Shown: piece after piece, positions 7,280 to 13,324 of the stretch
Layout: every line of letters begins with the position of its first letter
Position numbering within the stretch: position 1 is the first letter of the stretch
IMG/VR virus record: IMGVR_UViG_3300021961_006674
Span: 1 to 29,324 of that record
Length of the DNA: 29,324 nucleotides
Reading direction: 5' to 3' (one strand)
From: a virus
Program-made: the position numbers and the translations under genes
The notes under the pieces: model-generated
What the model was told of the DNA's origin: nothing
Seen by the model: the letters and a program-made list of their open reading frames with translations, nothing else
The model's database searches: none

Positions 7280-7287
7280 TATTTATT
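7280..7287 (-). promoter_or_regulatory. Late promoter motif AATAAATA upstream of 6849-7250
   Basis: T4-type late motif lying just upstream of the terminator hairpin. With a start about 6 nt downstream, the new transcript would begin inside the 5' arm of the hairpin and so could not form the full terminator. Confidence 0.5.
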
Positions 7288-7298
7288 ATTTTATTGTA

Positions 7299-7946
7299 TC
7301 AAATTTCTACCGTAATCATTCTGTTAGCATATTCATGTGCATAATGTGTACGGGCACCATGAATACCCCAACCAATCCAACTGTACGCATAGTTCATGTA
7401 GCGGTTGATCGACTTACCAGGAGTTTTCATTTGATTTTCGATACGTTGCCACTGAACTTCATTTGTTAGATAGCGAAGTTGCGTTGGAAGTGTAGAAGGA
7501 TTACCCTCATACTTCTTGGCAAAATCACCCAATCCATAATAACGATTGGCAGATGTCCATTGGATCAGTCCATAGCCACGTCCGCAGCCATGGTAACTGG
7601 TCCTTGCACCACCTTCACAGATATTAGGCACGAATCCAGATTCCTGCTTAATGTTACCCATGATGGTAGCAAGGGCGTTTCTGTCTTTAATACCACGATC
7701 CTGGAAAAACGCCAGGGTGACATTCTCATTTTCATTACACCCTTTACAAATTAGCCTTAACTCTTTTGGCTTTTCGGGAGCAACCTCTTTGGTCGCTGTC
7801 TTCTCTTCATCTACAAGATTAAAATTCTTGAGCAATTCAAGAACAGGAGGTGGTCCTTGCATCTTGTAGTTGACGAATGGCAGTGTTGCCGCATTGGTTG
7901 TAACCGCTGCCAGAAGGGGCATGGCTACAGTAAAGAATTGTTGCAC
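7299..7946 (-). CDS. Phage tail-lysozyme-type peptidoglycan hydrolase, exported
   Basis: The C-terminal half matches the phage tail lysozyme family: NVTLAFFQDRGIKDRNALA (75-93), IMGNIKQESGFVPNIC (95-110, with E102 as probable catalytic Glu) and GYGLIQWTSANRYYGL (124-139). It is a muramidase or transglycosylase-like domain of lysozyme fold. The N-terminus has a hydrophobic stretch with Ala at -1 (MPLLAAVTTNAA, about 9-20), indicating export, then a Pro/Glu/Lys linker (45-65). The start is GTG 7946; ATG nine codons in would also give a signal peptide. No clear ribosome site is seen for either. The gene has its own strong promoter (8080-8108), a structured leader and a terminator. Confidence 0.85.
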   Translation of the reverse strand: MQQFFTVAMPLLAAVTTNAATLPFVNYKMQGPPPVLELLKNFNLVDEEKTATKEVAPEKPKELRLICKGCNENENVTLAFFQDRGIKDRNALATIMGNIKQESGFVPNICEGGARTSYHGCGRGYGLIQWTSANRYYGLGDFAKKYEGNPSTLPTQLRYLTNEVQWQRIENQMKTPGKSINRYMNYAYSWIGWGIHGARTHYAHEYANRMITVEI

Positions 7947-7960
7947 TAAATTTAATTGAA

Positions 7961-8015
7961 CTCTACATCCGTATAGAGAAAGGGGTACACCCTCCTCTCA
8001 GAGGGCAATCTCCAC
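7961..8015 (-). other. Structured 5' leader or candidate small RNA
   Basis: GC-rich region between the promoter at 8080-8108 and the GTG at 7946. It can form CTCTA/TAGAG (7961-7965 with 7974-7978) and CCCTC/GAGGG (7990-7994 with 8001-8005); a longer arrangement pairs CCGT with ACGG. No reading frame of note was found. It may be an mRNA leader controlling the hydrolase or a separate small RNA. Confidence 0.4.
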
Positions 8016-8050
8016 GGCTCTAATTGTCACTTCAATATCTCATAATATAA

Positions 8051-8073
8051 AACCCACCTTTGTGGGGTGGGTT
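8051..8073 (-). terminator. Hairpin terminator after the metallopeptidase gene
   Basis: Perfect 8-bp stem AACCCACC/GGTGGGTT with a 7-nt loop, followed on the minus strand by TTTTAT. It lies 32 nt after the stop of 8105-8851. It also begins almost exactly at the predicted transcription start of the downstream promoter. Confidence 0.7.
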
Positions 8074-8079
8074 GTAAGC

Positions 8080-8108
8080 ATTATAAGTGATTATTTAGAT
8101 TTTGTCAA
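8080..8108 (-). promoter_or_regulatory. Perfect consensus sigma70 promoter
   Basis: TTGACA (8103-8108), 17-nt spacer, TATAAT (8080-8085), reading into the tail-lysozyme gene. The TGA of the -35 box is the stop codon of the metallopeptidase gene (8105-8107). A late-like CTAAATAA (8091-8098) lies in the spacer. Confidence 0.85.
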
Positions 8109-8851
8109 TATTTACCCTCTACACACATTTGTGCTTTCTTATTTGGATAATATGGATACAAACCATCTTGCGGTTTCATCCAGTTGCATCCAATCAACCA
8201 TTCTTTAGTCATAGGAGTCGGTTCAACTTGTTCCCATAAAGGACCTTGTGCTATCATTTCAAGGTATCTTGCAGTCTGGTTAAGTTGTTCTTCTGCCCAG
8301 TTTGCATCTGCTTCCCAAGGAACAGCACGACTTTGACCGATTGATTCATATGTGAGTCTAGTGTTCTTCATAATCCAAGCAGGAATCTCAGAGTCCTGAT
8401 GAACCTGAGCCATGAATGATGTCTCTAATCCACCACCCATAGCATCTTGAACTGCGTGCCAACCTTCGTGTCTCAAAGTTCCAAGAAACTCTCTTTCATC
8501 ACCTACCAATTTCTCATTAATAAAGAAACGGTTGTAGTTTGGTTTATAAAGTCCTACAGTTCTTGGAGTAAAATATCTGTCAGGAGCAAGATAAACTCCA
8601 ATTTCAAGTTTGTTTAGTGCTGCAATAATTCTTACAATCTCTTCTCTGAAAGGATCAAATCCTTCTTTCTTAAAGACTTCAGAATCGGGAGTCAGTTTTT
8701 CAACTCCTTCTGTGCATTCTAAAAGAATCATACAACCCATCGCTGCTAGGCTGTATGGTTTTACAGTTGGTTGTTTTGGTTCTAATGAATTAGCAAATAC
8801 GGGAGATGCCAAACTAAGAGATAAACCAATCGTTGCAAGGAATTTTTTCAT
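8105..8851 (-). CDS. Exported zinc metallopeptidase (HExxH)
   Basis: Signal peptide MKKFLATIGLSLSLASPVFA (cleavage about residue 20). The zinc motif HEGWH is at 128-132 in the helix TLRHEGWHAVQDAMGGG: two zinc-binding His and the catalytic Glu. E180 in PWEADANWAEEQ is a likely third ligand, as in Glu-zincins. Cysteines at about 40, 46, 219 and 243 could form disulfides in the periplasm. Substrate unknown; envelope proteins or peptide cross-links during lysis are plausible. The start overlaps the upstream gene's stop (ATGA), and a terminator follows. Confidence 0.82.
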   Translation of the reverse strand: MKKFLATIGLSLSLASPVFANSLEPKQPTVKPYSLAAMGCMILLECTEGVEKLTPDSEVFKKEGFDPFREEIVRIIAALNKLEIGVYLAPDRYFTPRTVGLYKPNYNRFFINEKLVGDEREFLGTLRHEGWHAVQDAMGGGLETSFMAQVHQDSEIPAWIMKNTRLTYESIGQSRAVPWEADANWAEEQLNQTARYLEMIAQGPLWEQVEPTPMTKEWLIGCNWMKPQDGLYPYYPNKKAQMCVEGKY

Positions 8852-9048
8852 TCATTCCACCATCCTTCTTGTTTATGTATCCAAACTTTTAAATCCTTGA
8901 CATACTTTCGTAACATTTCTGCTTGCTCTTCATGCCAAAAATCACCCGTCTCCATGAAGAGACGAGTGTGGTTATCAATTGCTTTTAAGATTTGATGAAT
9001 GGGAGCATTCCAACACTCCCTCTTGGGAGTATTCCATTCTCTTGGCAT
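8848..9048 (-). CDS. Small Trp-rich hypothetical protein, 66 aa
   Basis: A soluble, charged, helical protein with six Trp (W5, W13, W38, W56, W63, W64), no signal and no membrane span. The ATGA overlap with the metallopeptidase gene supports it as real and coupled. Its 5' end overlaps the frame at 8985-9152. Family unknown. Confidence 0.75.
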   Translation of the reverse strand: MPREWNTPKRECWNAPIHQILKAIDNHTRLFMETGDFWHEEQAEMLRKYVKDLKVWIHKQEGWWNE

Positions 9049-9152
9049 TTGTATTCGACCGTATAAAGTTGGTCTTGGTATATTAGATCAGCCTGACATA
9101 AATTAGGACCAATCATTACATTACCAGCAATCAAAACATCAATCAAAATCAC
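8985..9152 (-). CDS. Candidate small protein, 55 aa, GTG start
   Basis: Begins (GTG) MILIDVLIAGNVMIGPNLCQ with a short hydrophobic N-terminus and two Cys. The GTG overlaps the stop of the preceding small gene as GTGA, a junction used elsewhere here. The last 64 nt overlap 8848-9048 in another frame, which weakens the case. Without it there would be a 100-base hole in an otherwise continuous operon. Confidence 0.55.
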   Translation of the reverse strand: MILIDVLIAGNVMIGPNLCQADLIYQDQLYTVEYKCQENGILPRGSVGMLPFIKS

Positions 9153-9256
9153 TTTTTCTTTCCTCCATTTTTTGCCTTTTTGGCAGTTGCATTACCTTGG
9201 TTCTGCTTTTTATTACCAGCAGAACCTTTTTTACCTTTGTTAGCGGACTTAGCCAT
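9149..9256 (-). CDS. Tiny highly basic protein, 35 aa
   Basis: Thirty-five residues, mostly Lys, Asn, Gly and Ala (start MAKSANKGKKGSAGNKKQNQ; end GGKKK). No hydrophobic residue is present apart from Met and Ala, so it is disordered and probably binds nucleic acid or an acidic partner. The ATG shares a base with the upstream stop (TGATG), and its stop overlaps the next GTG. The upstream neighbour has a very acidic run (GDDDDDHKEE), so a charge-pairing partner is possible but speculative. Confidence 0.7.
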   Translation of the reverse strand: MAKSANKGKKGSAGNKKQNQGNATAKKAKNGGKKK

Positions 9257-9615
9257 CAGAGATCACCTCTTGAATAAGTAGGTCTCTCCTCATCTACTGC
9301 AGACTCAAGTGCTTCAACTCTTTCTTCAAGCGATGAAGGTGTTTGAACCGAAGCAACTTCTTCTACAGAAACTACTGGTTCTGGAGAAGGTCTATGTGGA
9401 GATTCCACAAACTCAGTTCTTCTTGGTGCTTCTTCTTTGTGGTCATCGTCATCATCACCACCCTTCTTCATAGTATTGATACCGAAAGTAGCAGCAGATG
9501 CTGTGAAGACCGTCGCAATAAATGTGGGGTCCATCTTAGACAGAGCCCCAGCATAACTTGCGGTAAGAAGTGCAGCGGACCAACTCAAAATTAAAATACG
9601 AATCAATGTTGACAT
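9256..9615 (-). CDS. Membrane protein with acidic tail and coiled coil, 119 aa
   Basis: Start set at ATG 9615, preceded by AAGGA at good spacing; an ATG at 9639 would add eight polar residues. Two hydrophobic segments (about 3-22 and 31-47) form a hairpin or a signal plus anchor. Then come KKGGDDDDDHKEE, a Pro/Ser linker and a short coiled coil (LEERVEALESAVDEE). A two-span membrane protein with a charged tail in a lysis neighbourhood fits a holin-like topology, but no family is recognised. A late-like motif lies at 9667-9673. Confidence 0.75.
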   Translation of the reverse strand: MSTLIRILILSWSAALLTASYAGALSKMDPTFIATVFTASAATFGINTMKKGGDDDDDHKEEAPRRTEFVESPHRPSPEPVVSVEEVASVQTPSSLEERVEALESAVDEERPTYSRGDL

Positions 9616-9666
9616 CTTATTTTCCTTTTGTTTGTTCATCAGTCCTATCTGTGATGAAGTCTAAGA

Positions 9667-9673
9667 TATTTAG
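9667..9673 (-). promoter_or_regulatory. Late-like promoter motif CTAAATA
   Basis: Lies 51 nt upstream of ATG 9615 in the short gap after the gene 9679-11625; candidate late promoter for the 9615-8105 block. Confidence 0.4.
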
Positions 9674-9678
9674 ATAAA

Positions 9679-11625
9679 TCAGAATCTAAATTTGACTTTT
9701 GCAGCAACAGAATTGTTAGTCATACCATCATATGAACTGTGAGATCCTTCAACAAATACGACCTTGTTGACATCAATCGCAGAAAGAACTTCATAAGAAT
9801 TGTCGGTAGCATAAGATCCTTCAACACTCATACCAATCAGATCACCTTTCTTACCACCAAATCTGGTTTCAAGTCTAAGTCCTGCTTCACCAACATTTGT
9901 TGTATTGTTGAATGCAGCAACAGTTCTTGCAGATCTTGGATCACCAGTTTCAACATACGCATCTCTCTTTACGTTACGAATAGTATGTCCAATAAATGGA
10001 TGAACATTACGTCCAAGATGTGCATACAATCTATTGTTTACCCACCACTGTTGTCCATCAGTTCTACCGTTATTGTTGAATACACCTTCAACATTTCTAG
10101 AATAGTTATACTTATCGTTTGATAATCCACCGTTAGTGATAAGTGACAGATGCTTACCGTGGAATGAATTGAAGACACCGAAGTGCTCTCTGTTCATGTT
10201 TGAGGTGCTATCTGTACCATTCAGTTTGGTGTTTAATGTATTGTATTGTCCACCGATAGTCCAACCTTTGCTGAGGTCAATCTCAAGTCCACCGCCGTAA
10301 GATGAAGTGAATGCATCATATCCATCAACAGTAGACCACATAAGTCTGTTGTTATTGAAGACCCTAACCTTCTGATTAGTTCTTGATGGGAGATGATTCA
10401 GCAAACGATTAGAAGCAACACTAACTTTATCAAGTGTTTCTAACTGATCAATCCTTCCAAAGTAATCTCTGGATGCATATGTTTCTGCATAAGAAGTGCT
10501 GTGCTCATATGTAATAACAGATGGATCTGTTGTAACTGTATCTGGTGAACCATCAGTATAAACCTTTGTATAAACTGCTGTTGTAGTTACAGTTCTTACC
10601 GTTGGTGTTGTTTTTCCAGTAGTGGTGTGGTGATTTACTTTTTGAGTATTGCCACTTTCAGTTGGTGTGTATCTATGCGTATGAACTACTGTTGGAGCAG
10701 CACCAGAAGGAGCATATGCAGTTCTTTGAACATCATACGTTCTTGTCTCTACCCATACAGGAACAGTTGATTCTGTGACTACGGAAGTTCCAGCACCAGA
10801 ATCAGCAGTTGATGAAGTGGTGGTGGTTGTTCCGTTTGTTGTTACAGTTGAACCATCACTATAAGTATCAACTGTTGTTGGGGTTGTGGAAGTTACCGTT
10901 GTAGTTGTAGGAATAGTTGTGGTAACAGTATCTCTATAATATGTTCTTGTATCACCTGCTGTATTGAACACATAACGATCCTGTGTGGAAGTTACTGTTC
11001 TGCTACCAGAAGAAGTGCTGGTAGTAACGATATCAGCACCAGCAGCAGAAGATACTACTGTTGGTGTTGATGGTGTTCCAAACTCTTGAACGTCTGGGAT
11101 ACCATTTCCATTAGCATCACCAGAAAGAATTGCAGATGAAAGAGTTACTGTGGAACTACGAATAATTTGATCCATAGGTTCCCAGTCTTGGGTTGGAAAT
11201 GCATTTGGGTCATATGACTGAGCATCTCCCAAAGGAATATAGGTGAAGAGATAATCACCTGCAGCAAGACCAGTGAAGGTTACACCCTGCCAAGTATATG
11301 ATGTTTGAATATTAGTATCGTAAGGAACAAGTTGTGTTCCATCCGATGTAAAGTAGTTCGTGCCAGGAATCAATCCCGCTGGTGTAGAATTTTGAAGTAA
11401 GTCAAACTGTGTGATGGTAGGACCATAAGTTGTTCCATTAATACCATCCAATCTAATTTCAGCTTCATTAAATGTGGTTCCACTGTGCCAAGAACCATAC
11501 CAGAAGGTAATACCACCTTGTCCATCTCCAACGTAACCAATAGAGTTAGTGTGCGACAGTGCTGCTGTTGGACTTAAACCAAACGCAAGCGCACCTGCAG
11601 CAGCAAGTACTTTTTTCGTAGACAT
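9679..11625 (-). CDS. Autotransporter-like outer-membrane protein, 648 aa
   Basis: Layout: signal peptide 1-24 (ends SPTAALS), N-terminal globular region 25-165, an EF-hand or dockerin-like calcium loop D170-E181 (DANGNGIPDVQE), and a very Thr/Ser-rich stalk about 185-380. From about 415 to 648 there are alternating amphipathic strands typical of a beta-barrel. The chain ends VKFRF, with the terminal Phe expected of a BAM-recognised outer-membrane strand. This is the plan of a classical autotransporter: exported passenger, stalk and barrel anchor. The host outer membrane is the likely site. Roles could include changing the surface of the infected cell, blocking other phages or aiding release. 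Good ribosome site (AGAGGA, 5 nt spacing), held in a switch-like leader. Confidence 0.82.
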   Translation of the reverse strand: MSTKKVLAAAGALAFGLSPTAALSHTNSIGYVGDGQGGITFWYGSWHSGTTFNEAEIRLDGINGTTYGPTITQFDLLQNSTPAGLIPGTNYFTSDGTQLVPYDTNIQTSYTWQGVTFTGLAAGDYLFTYIPLGDAQSYDPNAFPTQDWEPMDQIIRSSTVTLSSAILSGDANGNGIPDVQEFGTPSTPTVVSSAAGADIVTTSTSSGSRTVTSTQDRYVFNTAGDTRTYYRDTVTTTIPTTTTVTSTTPTTVDTYSDGSTVTTNGTTTTTSSTADSGAGTSVVTESTVPVWVETRTYDVQRTAYAPSGAAPTVVHTHRYTPTESGNTQKVNHHTTTGKTTPTVRTVTTTAVYTKVYTDGSPDTVTTDPSVITYEHSTSYAETYASRDYFGRIDQLETLDKVSVASNRLLNHLPSRTNQKVRVFNNNRLMWSTVDGYDAFTSSYGGGLEIDLSKGWTIGGQYNTLNTKLNGTDSTSNMNREHFGVFNSFHGKHLSLITNGGLSNDKYNYSRNVEGVFNNNGRTDGQQWWVNNRLYAHLGRNVHPFIGHTIRNVKRDAYVETGDPRSARTVAAFNNTTNVGEAGLRLETRFGGKKGDLIGMSVEGSYATDNSYEVLSAIDVNKVVFVEGSHSSYDGMTNNSVAAKVKFRF

Positions 11626-11630
11626 AAAAA

Positions 11631-11707
11631 TCCTCTGTACTTTGTGTGACTAAACAAAACAAACCGAAGTATGAAAAGTAAAGTAATCGCAAAGTCCAGA
11701 GGACTTT
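11631..11707 (-). promoter_or_regulatory. Leader able to switch between two hairpins; one hides the ribosome site
   Basis: Upstream hairpin AAAGTCC-TCT-GGACTTT (11691-11707, 7 bp). Its sequence 11690-11703 is also complementary at 13 of 14 positions to 11631-11644, which contains the Shine-Dalgarno AGAGGA (11631-11636) of the autotransporter-like gene. The two pairings exclude each other. Confidence 0.55.
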
Positions 11708-11755
11708 ATTTTATGTTAACCCAGACCAGTTAAGATCAAAGATCAGATCTATGGG

Positions 11756-11763
11756 TATTTATT
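11756..11763 (-). promoter_or_regulatory. Late promoter motif AATAAATA
   Basis: Immediately after the lysozyme stop codon; would give the autotransporter-like gene a leader of about 125 nt that contains the whole inverted repeat. Confidence 0.5.
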
Positions 11764-12294
11764 CTATCCCTTCTTCCAAGATTCACCTTCTGCTTTTCTT
11801 CTACGTGCAAGACCTGCTTCTACATTAGAACCAGGATTGCGGTAGAGATAAAGTGCATCAGGAACCTTGTCCCACTCTTTGTTCTTTAAAACGCGAGTAA
11901 TTGTATTAAAATTGCTACCACCGTAGAACCCTGCTCCTAGATTATAAGCAAAACTTAGAAGTGCTCCACGCTTACCATCACTCATTTCATTCCAGTGTGG
12001 AATCTTAGTAAGTGCTGGAATAAACTGACTCTTGCATTGACTGATCAGAAGTTCATCTGCTTCTGCTTGAGTAATCTTATCACCCATCTTGAATGGTGAA
12101 CCATCCTTCTTACGGGTGGATCCCCAACCAATAGTGATTGGTAGGTTACCTGATAGAGGATCTGGATAAGCAGATAAGTGACATCCTTCAAACTCTTTGA
12201 TTAACTTCAGACCGCTCGCAGGAACATCACCAGGGGCAGCGGTAGCACCACTACCCCCACTTACTTTCCCAGAGACTTGCCACAATGAGGACAT
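11764..12294 (-). CDS. GH24 lysozyme domain, probably made as a -1 frameshift fusion
   Basis: T4/P21-type lysozyme that cleaves peptidoglycan. Motif LIKEFEGCHLSAYPDP with E36 and D45, then ITIGWGS with T54, matches the Glu/Asp/Thr catalytic set. LLSFAYNLGAG (115-125) and the C-terminal NVEAGLARRRKAE are also typical. There is no signal peptide; residues 10-29 are a Gly/Ser/Ala/Pro linker. The frame has its own ATG at 12294 with AGGAG close by, but it overlaps the 3' end of 12261-12479, where a -1 frameshift signal lies. The shift would give a 238-residue protein: 72 residues from the upstream frame plus 166 from this one. The linker makes most sense in that fusion. Confidence 0.9.
   Translation of the reverse strand: MSSLWQVSGKVSGGSGATAAPGDVPASGLKLIKEFEGCHLSAYPDPLSGNLPITIGWGSTRKKDGSPFKMGDKITQAEADELLISQCKSQFIPALTKIPHWNEMSDGKRGALLSFAYNLGAGFYGGSNFNTITRVLKNKEWDKVPDALYLYRNPGSNVEAGLARRRKAEGESWKKG
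12232..12270 (-). promoter_or_regulatory. Programmed -1 ribosomal frameshift signal
   Basis: Slippery heptamer G GGA AAG (12264-12270) in the zero frame, directly followed by the stop TAA (12261-12263). A 5-nt spacer (TAAGT) leads into a 12-bp stem: GGGGGTAGTGGT (12258-12247) pairs fully with ACCGCTGCCCCT (12243-12232), three G-U pairs, 3-nt loop. GGGAAAG is the heptamer used by lambda gpG-T. Slipping leads exactly into the lysozyme frame. Confidence 0.8.
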
Positions 12295-12479
12295 ACATCT
12301 CCTGCAGGTGCAGCTGCAGTAGACCCTGCTTTATTACCTCTATAAAGTTCTGCCCAATCAATATCATCTTCTAGATACTTAACTGGAAGATTATCCTCTA
12401 ACCATTGAACTGCTTTGACGTGGTTAGGGTTCTTCTCATCATAATATTGAAAAAAGTTATGTAAATCAACTCTTGCCAT
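12261..12479 (-). CDS. N-terminal LHNFF-type domain protein, 72 aa; zero-frame part of lysozyme fusion
   Basis: Residues 4-31 (DLHNFFQYYDEKNPNHVKAV and WLEDNLP) are nearly identical to the N-terminus of the C39 peptidase at 12587-13258, so this is a discrete module carried by two wall enzymes. Ala/Gly/Pro linker residues follow, then CPHCGKSLGK, a half zinc-ribbon knuckle, before TAA. The stop comes right after the slippery heptamer, so most ribosomes would make this 72-residue form and a fraction the lysozyme fusion. It has no export signal. The module may target the enzyme to the virion, the wall or a partner; its function is not known to me. Confidence 0.85.
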   Translation of the reverse strand: MARVDLHNFFQYYDEKNPNHVKAVQWLEDNLPVKYLEDDIDWAELYRGNKAGSTAAAPAGDVCPHCGKSLGK

Positions 12480-12612
12480 CTTGTCCTCCTATATTTGGAA
12501 AGTATATGTTAAAAAGTTCTGATGCTTCTTTGTGTTTACCTTGGTCCGTGAGTTTCTTCACCTCTTCCAGAATTTTCTTTTTAAACTCAGGCGAAGATCC
12601 TTCCCCACCCAT
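12466..12612 (-). CDS. Small charged helical protein, 48 aa
   Basis: Begins MGGEGSSPEFKKKILEEVKK, a single amphipathic helix region followed by ASELFNIYFPNIGG. Two in-frame ATGs stand side by side; the second (12612) is best spaced from GGAGG, the first is 12615. It overlaps the end of the C39 peptidase gene and the start of 12261-12479, bridging the two in a coupled chain. Family unknown. Confidence 0.7.
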   Translation of the reverse strand: MGGEGSSPEFKKKILEEVKKLTDQGKHKEASELFNIYFPNIGGQDGKS

Positions 12613-13258
12613 CATTACCTCCTGGACACCAACGGTGCTTTAATACTGCTTTAGTATAAATGGTCTTCTTACCATTTGTTACTGGACCACTATAGTTATC
12701 GTTGAGAGAACCATATGGATCATTAACATAGTATCCCTTTCCATCTGGAGTCTTACCAATTACTACACACATGTGACCGCCAGTAGGAGCAGATAAAGAA
12801 CCCCTGTGGAGAATGCCAATAACAACAGGCTTCCCTCTATCAAGGCTCTTATCAATATCAGCAAAGGAAAGATTGTAGCTAAAATGAGACTTAACTCCAT
12901 AACCCGCAAGAACTTTTGTTTGAACTGCGTGGTCGGTTGTATCACCAATCTCAAATACTTTCTTGACATACTCATCATCACCTTTGATGCTTCCTGGCTT
13001 GAGGAAAGCAAGACACATAGCACACGATGAACTGTTACAAGTTCTATGTGCATCTCTGTAGTTATCTACCTGATTGAAATAAGGAACGTCAAGAACCGCA
13101 GGTGCAGGGGGTTTTGTTCTAAAAATTCCTACCCAATCGGATTGTGAATCATCCAAAAATTCCTCAGGAAGATTATCTTCCAACCACTGAACCGCTGCTA
13201 CATGATTGGAGTTCTTCTCATCATAATACTTAAAAAAGTTATGAAGATCTAGAGTCAT
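12587..13258 (-). CDS. C39-type cysteine peptidase with N-terminal LHNFF domain
   Basis: Papain-like cysteine peptidase of the C39 group. The N-terminal module 4-31 (LHNFFKYYDEKNSNHVAAV) is shared with the lysozyme fusion. After a Pro/Ala linker (about 48-55), the catalytic domain starts VLDVPYFNQVDNY. It carries C74 in RTCNSSSCAM (catalytic Cys), H162 in GGHMCVVIG and D180 in YVNDPYGS, a full Cys-His-Asp set. No signal peptide is present. Such domains in phages cut peptide bonds in the wall or process proteins; the shared module with a lysozyme favours a wall substrate. A perfect late promoter lies 24 nt upstream. Confidence 0.87.
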   Translation of the reverse strand: MTLDLHNFFKYYDEKNSNHVAAVQWLEDNLPEEFLDDSQSDWVGIFRTKPPAPAVLDVPYFNQVDNYRDAHRTCNSSSCAMCLAFLKPGSIKGDDEYVKKVFEIGDTTDHAVQTKVLAGYGVKSHFSYNLSFADIDKSLDRGKPVVIGILHRGSLSAPTGGHMCVVIGKTPDGKGYYVNDPYGSLNDNYSGPVTNGKKTIYTKAVLKHRWCPGGNDGWGRIFA

Positions 13259-13281
13259 TGGATATTACTTAAAACACACAA

Positions 13282-13289
13282 TATTTATA
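13282..13289 (-). promoter_or_regulatory. Perfect T4-type late promoter TATAAATA
   Basis: Exact TATAAATA, 24 nt upstream of the C39 peptidase ATG at 13258 and directly after the peroxiredoxin terminator. Confidence 0.8.
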
Positions 13290-13291
13290 AA

Positions 13292-13316
13292 AAAGCACCC
13301 CCTTTCGGAGTGCTTT
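13292..13316 (-). terminator. Rho-independent terminator of the redox operon
   Basis: Ten-bp stem AAAGCACTCC/GGGGTGCTTT (one G-U), 5-nt loop, T-run on the minus strand; lies 9 nt after the peroxiredoxin stop. Confidence 0.9.
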
Positions 13317-13324
13317 GATTACGT

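Noticed and set aside
7961-8020. Possible tRNA in the structured gap
   Set aside because: Several short stems form, but no T-loop (GGTTCGAATCC-like) motif or cloverleaf spacing could be found.
9739-10122. Plus-strand frame of 127 codons opposite the outer-membrane gene
   Set aside because: Antisense shadow of a strong 648-aa coding region; Ser/Asn/Ile-rich composition typical of reversed codons.
11691-11714. Plus-strand terminator (AAAGTCC/GGACTTT followed by ATTTT)
   Set aside because: No plus-strand gene lies upstream; the minus-strand leader reading explains the sequence better.
11764-12479. Sequencing error or gene decay as the cause of the split lysozyme
   Set aside because: Possible in principle, but slippery heptamer, stop, spacer and 12-bp stem fall in the exact positions expected of a -1 signal, which an error would not produce.
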